Below are positions 26,325 to 36,333 of a stretch of 64,000 nt of DNA, one piece after another. Origin of the DNA: Umbelopsis ramanniana AG (Eukaryota > Mucoromycota > Umbelopsidomycetes > Umbelopsidales > Umbelopsidaceae); the NCBI RefSeq assembly GCF_025399195.1, contig NW_026252169.1:1-64000 (forward strand). The letters are read 5' to 3'. The position numbers and the translations under genes are program-made. Every line of letters begins with the position of its first letter. Position 1 is the stretch's first letter. A model generated the notes under the pieces. It was given only the letters and a program-made list of their open reading frames with translations, had not been told where the DNA came from and did no database searches.

Positions 26325-27309
26325 GCATCCCTTCCAAACTCCTTTTTGCATCATCCTGCGGCGCTTTTTACAGAAGACTGCGCCCGAAAATCATAACAAT
26401 AAAAAAAAAAACTTACTGTAATGTGCGTAAGACAAACCGCCACACCCATCGGAGTCAGCGGTTGAGGCGATCGTGGCGCCATTGTGGCTCGTCTCGTGAT
26501 ACAATGGAATTTTGTCCAATGGCTGCCCAGGGTTGAAGAAGACGTTCCCAGGGTTGCATGAAAAATCATATGACAGTCGTTGAAATTGGAATAAAGCACT
26601 GGCTCTTTAGCATGGTAGGTTGCCGCTATGAAGCAAAATACATATATTGTCCAGCGGATGAATCTTTAGGGTTCGCGCTTGACTGATCTCAGATGGGTGC
26701 AACTCAAGAAACTACCACGCTGTGATACACAAAGATGATATGGGAACCTTTTTTTTTTTTTTTTTCGCTAACGATGTCCGCTTTTTCCAAAGATATCAAG
26801 TGAACGCAAAACAGGACGGAACATCTGAAACCTTTGACAAGGGTATGCTCGTACATGCCTTCGTCTTCTTTACAAAAAAGGCTTGCCCTCCCAAGCCACT
26901 ACAGGCAATTTTGTGTCAATAATGTAGGTTTTATCGTTTTGGATCATGCGCCCCGGGGTGAACGGATATTCCGTGAATGACTTGCTTAATACATGAAACA
27001 AACACGTCAAGTTACGAAGCAGAGAAAAGTATAAAGAAGTGATGGAAAGACCGGTTACAACGGCACTATAGCGTAACCATGGTTAGTACCGTGGGCTGTA
27101 ACACGGGGGCGGTCTCCTGCAGTATTGCCCTGCAGCTCCCGAACCACGACACCGTTAGGAAAACCAATGGCTCCTAGCACCCCTAGCTGGCATGTTTGTT
27201 TGAGCAGATCACATCGGACCTTCAACGTCTCCTGAGCCTTTACGCCCACGTGATGAATTATTTTTACTGGGCTCGCCAGACTGTGCCTTCCATTCACTGC
27301 TGGATCAGA
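26325..27309. other. Intergenic region before IST3/RBMX2
   Basis: About 1 kb without a supported gene. It contains a T17 tract at 26749-26765 and a CACGTG box at 27247-27252, about 60 bp before the IST3/RBMX2 start codon. An 80-codon minus-strand frame (27055-27297) was judged spurious. Confidence 0.4.
27247..27252. promoter_or_regulatory. CACGTG E-box upstream of IST3/RBMX2
   Basis: Palindromic bHLH-type site 58 bp before the ATG. Function is inferred only from the motif and its position. Confidence 0.35.
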
Positions 27310-28354
27310 ATGAAGTAAGTCTACACTGCCTATTGAATCCCCCTTTATGTCCTATAGTATTAACTCCTTTTGCTACCCAGCGTTGTAAAGGAGATTCAAA
27401 GGATCAATGAACGAGAAGCTGATCGCGGTTATTCAGAATCCAGCTCGTGGCATGCTCAATACAAAGACAGTGCGTATGTCTTTGTGGGTGGATTAGCCTA
27501 CGATCTCACTGAAGGCGACGTCATTTGCATATTCTCGCAGTGAGTGTAAATACTTTTTCTAGTCGAGACTACGATTCTCTGTTATTCACCTCTTTGTTCA
27601 CTAGGTTTGGCGAAGTGATGAATCTCGATATGCCTCGAGATAAACAAACTGGTAAAACCCGAGGCTTTGCATTCTTACAATATGAGGATCAGCGTAGTAC
27701 CGTACTAGCGGTCGACAATCTCAATGGGTCTAAAGTCCTTGGACGAGTACTGCGAGTGGACCATGCCCAAAAGCCTAAACCCAAGAAGGATGAAGAAGGC
27801 AATTTGCCTGATGAACCTAGTCTGAATGCTGCACCACCACTATTAGGTAAGAATGGCTAGGTTTAGACTGAGTGGAATGTTATCCTCGTCGCAGGCTTTA
27901 CCGAAACATCTTACTAAATCTCCTCCCCGCTATATCAGATGCTTCAAGCTCGGATGAATCGGAAGACGATGGTATCGATGAAGAGGATCCGATGGCTGCC
28001 TATCTGCGGAAAAAGGAAAAGAAGAGAAAGAAGAAGGAGTCGAAATCAAAGAAAAAGGCAAAGAAGGAAGACAAGAAAAGAGATCGACCAGCTCACAAAG
28101 AAGATCCAATGGAAGACATACAGCGTGATCAAGATGCTAAACCGTCCACAGCAGTCGACAAGTCTGAAAGACGAGAGCGACCCAGTCGGTACTCTCCTCC
28201 CCAAGAGCGTCGAAGAGACGATAGTCGTGACCGCTACCGACGTCGGTCCCCATCTCGTGATCGTTACCGTTCCAGAACACGTAGTCGTAGTCCTGATCGC
28301 TATAGAAGATATCGTCGAGATAGTCGCAGCCGTTCTCCTCCACGGCGACGGTAG
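27310..28354 (+). CDS. IST3: RRM splicing factor of the RES complex (Ist3/Snu17/RBMX2)
   Basis: Ist3/RBMX2 is the RRM subunit of the RES complex in the activated spliceosome, where it helps splicing and pre-mRNA retention. Four exons: 27310-27314, 27381-27539, 27605-27846, 27939-28354; 273 aa. The first coding exon holds only five bases (ATGAA); splicing then gives MNVVKEIQRINERE, which matches the family N-terminus. The SWHAQYKDSA segment leads into an RRM (about residues 32-110) with RNP2 (YVFVGGL) and RNP1 (RGFAFLQY) and the family phrase EDQRSTVLAVDNLNG. The tail has an acidic SDESEDD patch, a lysine-rich stretch and a C-terminal RS domain rich in RSRS, RYRRRS and RRR. The tail is more RS-rich than in yeast Ist3 and closer to animal RBMX2. 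The gene converges on RPB6 with a 178-bp spacer. Confidence 0.93.
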
Positions 28355-28415
28355 TATATATTTATACCAAAATTGAGAGGTTTACTTTGTCAATGTAGAT
28401 AATAATAAGATTTGG

Positions 28416-28431
28416 AAAAAAAAAAAAAAAA
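28416..28431 (+). repeat. A16 tract downstream of IST3/RBMX2
   Basis: Homopolymer of 16 A, about 60 bp past the stop, in the 178-bp spacer between converging genes. Possibly part of the 3' UTR. Confidence 0.6.
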
Positions 28432-28532
28432 GAATGAGGATGCAAAAACATGATAATTTTTTTTATATACAGCTCTTAGACATGTAGAATAAACGAGGAC
28501 GTAATAGGGAAATGTAAGTTTAGGGGAGATGT

Positions 28533-29161
28533 CTATTCAACGATCAAATCCTTGACATGCCAGTCTTCGTAGCTGTTATCGGGCAAGAAACGTCTGACAA
28601 TCAAAGGAATTTTCTTCTCTCTAAGCTCCTTCATTGCAATGACCAAAGGGTCTGATTCACCGTTAAGCTCGATCATGACGGGGGCATTAAGACTATAAGA
28701 CGGGGTTTAGTATTTGGAATAGAGCTAAGAATCATGGTTTGCCGACATGTACCTGATTTGCAAGGCTCTCGTTCCTAGCACTCGTGCTCGCTCATACTTT
28801 GTCATATAGGGTGTGGTGACTCTCTCCTTTGATTCCGTCAAATCAGCGGTCTCATTACCAGCCATAAGGTCATCTAGAACATCGACGCGAGTTTCCTCTA
28901 ATCCAGTCTCAGTTTCCTCAAAGGTAGTTTCGTAGTCATCCTGTGGGAGAAGATGTCAGTTACAGTTGAATGAAAGGGTTAGATCATGCCCATACGCCAG
29001 AACACCTACATTGGGCTCGTATCTAATTAGGAGGGTTAAAATGACATTAAAGAAAAGGGCAAGACGAGTTAGAGGGATGTATAAACATATATATGTATAC
29101 TCTATTCACATGGTCCTTACCCGATATCGTCGTTGGCAACGTCGTCGTCGTAATCAGACAT
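28533..29161 (-). CDS. RPB6: RNA polymerase I/II/III shared subunit RPB6 (RPABC2)
   Basis: RPB6 (Rpo26) is the subunit common to all three nuclear RNA polymerases; it binds at the base of the clamp and supports assembly. Four exons on the minus strand: 29161-29121, 29022-29010, 28940-28753, 28692-28533; 133 aa, normal size. The N-terminus is acidic and variable (MSDYDDD). The conserved core [20 protein letters not shown] is followed by [34 protein letters not shown] and [13 protein letters not shown]. The second exon has only 13 bases (it completes a glycine codon and adds YEPN) and is bounded by AATTAG and GTAGGT. Skipping it would break the frame. The start codon follows directly from the acidic N-terminus. 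Confidence 0.95.
29010..29022 (-). other. 13-nt microexon of RPB6
   Basis: Acceptor TTAG immediately before and donor GTAGGT immediately after this 13-base exon. It is needed to keep exon 1 (41 nt) and exon 3 in frame: 41 + 13 = 54. Confidence 0.75.
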
Positions 29162-29926
29162 GGTATAAAGGTTAATTAAAAAAAAAAAAAAAAAAGCTGG
29201 TAACGAACTCAGTTAAGACTGGTTGTTGCAGTGAGCCCTGCTAAGCCACCGTTCCTCTCATGGCCTTTCACTGTTGCCTGAATTCACTCTCTCGTACTGA
29301 CACCCTAAAAACTATCCGAACCATCCTTTCCATCTCACACAGCCTTTTATTCACACAGGGCCATGGGTAACCCCACCTCAAAAAGGAACAAGTCATGTTC
29401 TGTACTGTGGTTACAAAGGTCTGTGGCCTCCTAAAACGAGGTTTCGATCAGACCACACGAAGGAAATTTTACAAAACAGCGTTTCACTGCAATGGGCCAA
29501 ATATTTGGTTTGAGCTAAGAATACAGGCTCTGGGAACACCGGCGGAGGAAATATTATGAGGTTGTACGAATAGGTCTCACAGTACCGCAAGGGTCCGGTC
29601 TAGTTACGTCAAGGTCAGTTGTGTAAAGCAGCTGACAAGAAGAGGCGAACAGTCGGCAGCAGCAAGGAATGATTTGGTGAGTTTTGCCATGAACGTGGCT
29701 GTCTTGGAACTCGGTTAAACCCGAGCGTGGCATTGTGGGGTCATAGAAACGTGGTTTTTAGGTGGAATGACATATCTTGATTTTCCGATGCTAATATAAC
29801 TGGCTGGATGCGTAGGTAAGCACACACACTGGCTGGACCCACGCTTTTCTTCCTTTTCAATGGGACACACACCAGATTTAATATTACAGATGTTCTGGCG
29901 GTCTGTTATTTTTTTTTTTCCTGGCT

Positions 29927-29932
29927 CACGTG
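29927..29932. promoter_or_regulatory. CACGTG E-box in the RPB6/PDE spacer
   Basis: Palindromic bHLH-type site following a T-rich tract. Target gene unclear; about 770 bp from RPB6 and 940 bp from the phosphodiesterase start. Confidence 0.3.
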
Positions 29933-30602
29933 TGGTGCCGCGTGTGAACCTTGGTGGGCGCGGGATAATATTTTGTCAGGGACACTCGCTTCATAAATTA
30001 GTCCAAGGAATACAAAAACAACCTGGTTGATTTCGCTGAAATCCTCTCTAAGCCATCACGCGAAGCGAGTGACATCCAGTTGGAAGCTATGGGCCATGGG
30101 ATCCTCAAGCCCTTGGCTGGTCCCGGCCGGTAATTCGCGGGACTCACCTAGTGTAACAGAGGCTAGCGTGGTGATTGGGCCATGCATAGTCGCTAAATCA
30201 CGTGGCGGCTACGTCTATCAAGGGCCAGAGAGACATGATGTACTATACAACCCACCGTTAGAAAAGTAGATGCTGAAAAAGCGTTGTTGTTAGAAACATA
30301 GGTGATAGCAACCGAGGGTGAAGTGGACTGGAAGGAGAAATGAGAGAACGGATTCGGTTTGGTGGGGTTGTTGTCATACAAGCCAACTCTATACCAAACT
30401 CAAAAGGCGATTGGTTTTTTCCCAACGTGAAGGTTATGAACAGACGTTGGCTGCAATGTCGAGCAAGGCACACGAGGGTTGCATCAAATGGACCAACCGA
30501 GCAGGCACGCTTCTTCTACCCGCACCCGCTAAATATGGGAGGGGAGACGTGGGTCCAATCCAATCTGTATGCGGACCGGTTAAGGCTTGTGGACTCTCCT
30601 TA

Positions 30603-30668
30603 TTCTCTTTTCTTTTTTTTTCCTCTTCTCTCTTTCTCTTTTTTTTTCCTTCTTCTTTTTCTTCTCTC
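30603..30668 (+). repeat. 66-nt pure pyrimidine tract
   Basis: Uninterrupted C/T run on the plus strand, about 200-270 bp before the phosphodiesterase ATG. Such CT-rich stretches are common close to fungal transcription starts; here it may mark the start or leader of that gene. Confidence 0.6.
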
Positions 30669-30871
30669 ATCTGAATTTCCTTCATCTCTGACATCCTTCA
30701 TCTGGAGATTCCCCTCGCGAAACACAGCAAACCCCATCCGTCAGCTTGGATTTATACATGAGCATATCGCACCGTTAGCCTTGAATTAAGAGTCTAAAGA
30801 TATCAGCTTGTGCAGACCTCCGTCCATTTTTTTTTTAAAAAAAACTACTTCCCTCTCAATTGTCTGTATAT

Positions 30872-33581
30872 ATGGATCCAGTCCAATGCTCAGTTGTAGT
30901 GATCAATGGCTGCGACTGTCCTCGATGTGTGCAAGCCGCACCCACCACAACCTATCACAGTGACCAACCCATATTGCACCAAGTATTTTCTCAAGGTAAG
31001 CTCTTTTTCTTGTAAACTTGACCCAATGCATGCAGATACTTAGTTCTTTTTCCTGCAGTTGTAATTGAAAATCATGGACATGCAGCCCTGGCCGGCATTC
31101 GCGAGCGCTTACAGAAAAATTACATGCCCACGATACTCCTAATTGATCTCGACACTTGTCCTCATGCCAATCAGCTGGTTCATCCTTCTATTAGTTTACT
31201 GCAAGATGTGGTCAAGGAACTTAAAGCTGGAACGCTGCATGATGTTGCTCCTGTCGGTAAGATAAATACACAAATTTTTTTTCCATTCTCCCCCCCCCCG
31301 CAAAAATAATGCATGGTAACTGATGCTGTCACATTTTTCCCTTTGGTTAGTATGCTCGACCAACGACTCTGCCAAACTCATGCTTCAATGCATCAATGAA
31401 GGTGCTGCAGATTATATATTAAAACCTCTTCGCAAAGATGTGCTGAAGACCATGTTCCTAGTAAGTCCTCGGCTTCTCCTTGATTTTTTTTCTGGGCCAT
31501 CCCTAACGCACGTTTTACAGAATCTTCATCGATATCAAGTGGATGGGTGCGATACCCATGCTGTCAGTGACTCCAGTTCTGGATCTCAAACCGTTCATGA
31601 CCCAATGAACGATAACCTGGACATGCCTACAGACCTATTGTGGAATGGTTTACAGCAGCATCGACTCCGAGAGATATTTATCAAAGATTCCCGGTATGCT
31701 TTATGTTTTGCATTGTGGCTCCATTGCACGTTTTAAAATGCTAACGTGCCATCCCTCAGCTTCACACATATGTTTATGACCTATTACACTCCGCGATCGG
31801 TCCATTTGGCTGTTTCGAAAATTGCAAGGTATGCCTACGTCCCCATTCCTTTTTTTTTCAGTACCCAACTAACCTCTTTACATTTTTGTTTTCATAGTGG
31901 CCGCGAAGAAATTCTAAAGGCCATGCTATCCAGTGGAGACTTTTCACCTTTTGAGTTGGACGTTAATGATCTCATTGAATGCGTCTGTCTCATTTTTGAG
32001 CAAGTGCTGGCACTTCCAGAATTGTCCTCCTATAAAATTACAAAAGGTACGCTTATTGTGTTACAGCCAGCCCATCACACAGTGTGTTGACTTTTTCACT
32101 CAGAGAACCTGTACGAGTTAATCCTTGATATTTACAAGTCCTATCACGATACGAACCCATATCACAACTTTTCTCATGCTGTGGACGTGTTACAAACCAC
32201 CTATTATTATTTGTGTCAAATCGGCGTTTTAGAGCCTCTTTATCCTTCTGCCGCTCGTGCACGATCGAGACCAGCCTGCGTCTCTCAACTCCCGGTTCGT
32301 GACATCATACGACCATGCGACATCTTTGCTTTACTGATGGCCAGTATTGGACATGACGTTGGTCATCCTGGAGTGAACAATATGTTTTTGGTAAGACTAG
32401 CCAGCCCATGGAGCGCAATGGCATCAAAATGCTTACCATTTTTTTTTTTTCCAATTAGATCAATATTGGAACCCCATTAGCACTACTCTACAACGATCGG
32501 TCGGTTTTGGAAAGTTTTCACACTATGGCATTTTTTCACATTTTGAAAAAGCACGGTGTTGACCAAATATTGGGGGGTCCAAGGTCGGCTGCATATACCG
32601 GTGAGTAGGCCGAAAGCCGTTTTTCTTTATGGTAATATTGATCCTAAATGGCTTTGTGCAGACTTTAGGAAGTGTATTGTCAATGTCATCTTGGCCACAG
32701 ACATGGGATTACACAATGACTACGTGGCCAAGTTTAGAGATCAGGCGGATAGGCTGAAAGAAAATGGTCCCATTGACCTAAGTGATGAAAAGACGTGCGA
32801 CCAGGAGAGAATGCTTCTGTTCAGTGCCATCATTAAATGTGCCGATATTGGCAATGTGGTAAGTTTAGCAAACAGCCATGACATATCAGTCCATCCAAAG
32901 CTTACTTACCGTTTGGGTTCTGTTCAGTCACGACCTTTCAAACATGGATTGCGTTGGGCAGAGGTACTGGTGGACGAATTCTCCAGCCAAGGCGATCTTG
33001 AACGAGAATTGGGCCTGCCTGTTATGCCTATTAACGACCGTGGTAAATTATCACAAGAAGATGTTCAAATCGGTTTCATCAAGCATGTTGCGCTACCGTT
33101 ATTTGAAGTAGTGGATAGTATCATCCCAGGTAATTTCATCTTTTTGGAATGTAAAGGCGACACTGACTTTTGTCTTTTTAATTCTCTGTAATAACCTTGA
33201 CGTCTTGTAGGCTTTTCATTCACGGTAGATGCCATTCAGGAAAACCTGCAACAATGGGAACAGCGCAAGTCACAACCTGGCATGGAAGATGTTCGAACAT
33301 CGATGCAGACTATCCATACTAGCATGGTGGAAGAAGCAAAATCATGCCATGCTCAAGCTGTAGAGGTTATTCATTCCATGGAATCACGAAGGTCGTCTTC
33401 GGCCGCCATAGCCATGACCAGTCAATATGGCATCCAGTCATTCCATATTCAAGACGATCCTGTGTTGAAACCCAAATCTTCTGTTCGAAGTCTGACGGAT
33501 ATGTTTAGCAAGCATAAACGAGAAGTCGACTGGCAAACTACTGAATCTCCCTCGCCACTCTGTGCATGCTGCCTTCAGTAA
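30872..33581 (+). CDS. RegA-like receiver-phosphodiesterase with CaaX end
   Basis: A class I cyclic-nucleotide phosphodiesterase fused to an N-terminal response-regulator receiver, the layout of Dictyostelium RegA, expected to hydrolyse cAMP under phosphorelay control. Eleven exons: 30872-30995, 31059-31256, 31351-31460, 31521-31693, 31760-31828, 31898-32046, 32104-32390, 32459-32600, 32662-32858, 32928-33129, 33211-33581; 673 aa. Receiver, about residues 1-145: candidate phospho-Asp in ILLIDLD, YILKPL with the conserved lysine, but VVVINGCDC where an acidic pair is normal. PDE domain, about 240-560: YHNFSHAVDV, the signature HDVGHPGVNN, KCADIGNV for the metal aspartate, and VQIGFI with the invariant glutamine. 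The protein ends CACCLQ; the last four residues form a CaaX box of farnesyl type. Specificity for cAMP versus cGMP cannot be read from the sequence. Confidence 0.9.
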
Positions 33582-34233
33582 ATGGAGACTCTAGACGCTC
33601 CTTCCAGAAGGAATGAACACTCCCAAAAAAAAAAAAAAGAGATCATCTGCTTGTATGAAAGATATCATTTGCCAACCTCTTGTTACAGTCTGAACATTTT
33701 TCCTCTCTCTTTTATTTATTCTCATGTGTATTAATTCCTTTTTTCCAACCACCACCTTTCTCCATCTGTCCTGTGATAGCTTGTAATAATGACCCTCTCT
33801 CCCTCTCTTTTTCGTCAACTCATTTAGTTTGTACATTTTGGTCTTTTCTTGGACAACAATAGATTCATTTCTCACCTGCTTAAACCCTATGTGTGTCTGC
33901 TTGTAACACTTGTTTCCATGGAAGCACCTCCTTTTAGCGCACCCTTAAGTCGGATCCCCTGCGTGTACGACCACGCCAGAAACCTCGCGATCGACTCTGA
34001 TGGCTATATGGTTAAATGCTGCCCATGCCTACTCCTTATGCCAAACATTTATTTACACCACCCTGGAGCGACGAATTCCATACCCTACGATCCAATGGGT
34101 GGAGGGGGTATTTAAGTTTTATTTGCGTGCAGGGGCCATGTTGGCATTATGCTAGGATTTATATAAGTCTACAGCACCATCCGAGTCGCGTGCCAGCTGA
34201 GACTTGAAGGCGGGAAAGAGGGTACAAAAGTGA
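33582..34233. other. Convergent 3' spacer, PDE and MFS genes
   Basis: 652 bp between two genes that end toward each other. It contains an A14 tract at 33625-33638 and T/C-rich sequence. Several short frames are open but none is convincing. Confidence 0.4.
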
Positions 34234-36333
34234 TCAAGATGTCAGAACCGTCGGTTTCTCCTCTGGTACAGGCGACGATGATTCATCCAGCGTAGGCTCG
34301 GTAGATGGGCGTTGAATGAGCTTTCCCTTGACCCCGACCCAGAACCAAACAATGGGGATGCAAACCACCATGATGAAACCCAAAATGATATTGAGCCAGA
34401 AGAACCCAATAGAAGAGTAGATGTAACCGCCCATGAGGGGGCCAACAAGCATACCGCCAGCAAAGGCGATGTTGAAAACAGCATACGACTTTGCAAATCC
34501 ATCGGATTCGCCGTCCTCCTTGTTCTCCAGAGCAACCACCGCGGCAATTTCAGACAAAATAGGCGACAGTACGGCTGAACCGAAGAATCCTTCCAACACC
34601 AAAATCACAATCAACGGCGCAATGGTGGTTGATTGGCTTGGAATGCCAAGAATCATGCACATAGCCGCCGTGATGGTAAGGGACGGGAGCATGACAATTT
34701 TAGCACCATACTTGTCGGAAAGATGACCAGCCAGAGGCCCAGAGACAAAGCCAGGAAGGACTTGAGCCAAAAATACCACACCAATCTGTGATGTATTGTA
34801 TTTCCATTCATCTGACAACCGCAATGTCAAAGTGGGCTAAAAAGAAATAGTAGAAAGAATGATGTAGAACGGTGGGTGGGTCAGTGGGAGCTACAACTTG
34901 ATGGTTCAATGAGGATTGGGCGGCGCCTTACCTCGATGGAGCCAAGCACAATGGCACTAGCAAAGGTCAAAGACAGCGCACCCCACATTCTACTATAAGA
35001 AAGGAGTTTCAGGATAGACACCTTGTTGTCAATGGCAGCTTCAGGCGATACGGACACGGCAGTGGGTGCCTCCTCGATGACGGCAGGGTCGTCTTCTACA
35101 ATGGTATTAGCTGGTACGTGGGCACTATCGACCACTGATTTCTCGTCCGGTGTGGGCAAAGCTTGCTTTTTGTTGGCTTCAGCCGCTCTGTCCATGTCCT
35201 CAAACCATTCTTTGGGGTTACGTCGTCGCTCAACAATCAACAATCGCATGATAAAATCAATGGCGGCAAGGATGATGCAAAAGATAAATGGTGCTTTGAA
35301 TCCGAGTTGATGGTATAAGGCTGATGGATGGAAAAGAGGGTTAGTCTATCAAGACGGTCAAATGTGAGATGCTATGTATACACTACGTGCCTCCTGTTAA
35401 AAATAAAATGAAAATCCAGTCAAAACATGATTCATTGCCTGCCAATGTTTATGTCCGTTGCCACCACGTACCTCCTATAGGGGGTCCACTGGTCATGCCA
35501 ATAGAGTAGCAGACCATGACTTTGCCCATCTGCAGGCCCAATTCGCCTTTGGGAAATGTATCTGCCACCAGGCAAAGACACAAGATCCACACACACGAAT
35601 CAGAGAATCCTTGAAGGAACCGAGCAATGAGCAGTTCATAATAATGGCGGCTAAACATGAACAAGAGGGTGGATCCAATCAAACCGAGAATGCCAAGCAA
35701 CATGGCACCTTGACGTCTCTGCATTTTATCACCTATGAAATGGATTTGTTAGTAAAATTTTGTAACCATACGGGACAAACGCTGCTGTTCCTTACCAAGA
35801 TATCCAAAAAGCGGAGATCCGACTGTGGAGCGATAGCCAAATTAGTACAGTTGGTCCCCATTTGGCACATGGCCCACCCATTCTGCTGAAGCCAGTTTGA
35901 CCAACACTTACCAAGGATACCGGCAGCAAACAGCGCCAGCAACACACCGGTTTGTTGCGACACTTGCGCATTTTCACCGGGAGTGGCATTGGGATCGACA
36001 TCTTCGGGCGAGTTTCCCATGTCAATGGAAAGAATAATGAATGGAACTAGCAATGGTGAAAATGAAGAGAGGGAGGAATGGGTGAATACAAGTCGCTTGC
36101 CATGTGCTGCTTTGAATTGTATCGTTGCTTACTGATAGGAACAATGATGCCGTATACTACCATCTGCATAGGAAATGAAAAATTAGCATTGGGGGGAAAA
36201 CAACAACAATGAAGTCGAAGGGGCCAATACTTGCATCGACGAAAAGACCAATTCCAACCGTGGCTAGGACAAACACCTTTGAGCCACGAATCCATAGCAG
36301 GACCGGCTTTTTACGTTCTCCCGTAGAAAACAT
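34234..36333 (-). CDS. MFS transporter, DHA1/vesicular amine transporter-like
   Basis: A membrane H+-antiport-type carrier; the substrate is unknown, and similarity to vesicular amine or drug exporters is a family-level inference. Seven exons on the minus strand: 36333-36235, 36163-36133, 36046-35912, 35822-35796, 35732-35472, 35320-34932, 34836-34234; 514 aa, about 12 membrane segments. TM1 contains FVDMVVYGIIVPI; loop 2-3 has the motif A equivalent GYLGDKMQRRQG; TM5 has the antiporter motif C equivalent SIGMTSGPPIG. A long, acidic cytoplasmic loop (about residues 215-270) separates the halves. Exon 4 is only 27 nt, and intron 1 is GC-AG. The 151-nt intron 5 leaves GPPIGALYHQLGF, one residue short of the usual GPxxGG, so that junction may hide a tiny exon. 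Confidence 0.85.
36164..36234 (-). other. GC-AG intron in the MFS gene
   Basis: On the minus strand the exon ends GTC GAT and the intron begins GCAAGT and ends ATGCAG. The join gives FVD-MVVYGIIVPI, the expected TM1 of the family. No usable GT is nearby. Confidence 0.75.

Larger units (their letters stand above)
29162..30871. other. 1.7-kb intergenic region, RPB6/phosphodiesterase
   Basis: Divergent promoter region for RPB6 (minus) and the receiver-phosphodiesterase (plus). It holds an A/T tract just upstream of RPB6, a CACGTG at 29927-29932 and a long pyrimidine run at 30603-30668. An 80-codon frame at 30027-30269 has no known domain. Local GC content around 30040-30240 is higher than in other spacers, so an unrecognised non-coding RNA or leader exon is possible. 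Confidence 0.4.

Noticed and set aside
27055-27297. 80-codon minus-strand ORF with true ATG
   Set aside because: Its start would lie 12 bp from the IST3/RBMX2 start codon, and it has no recognisable domain.
27939-28376. Alternate-frame ORF across the RS tail of IST3/RBMX2
   Set aside because: A shadow of the repetitive arginine/serine codons; the RRM-containing frame is clearly the coding one.
30021-30031. ACCTGGTTGAT, identical to the start of fungal 18S rRNA
   Set aside because: The match stops after 11 bases; what follows is unlike rRNA, so it is a chance match.
30027-30269. 80-codon plus-strand ORF upstream of the phosphodiesterase
   Set aside because: No domain and no way to splice it in frame to the phosphodiesterase with confidence.
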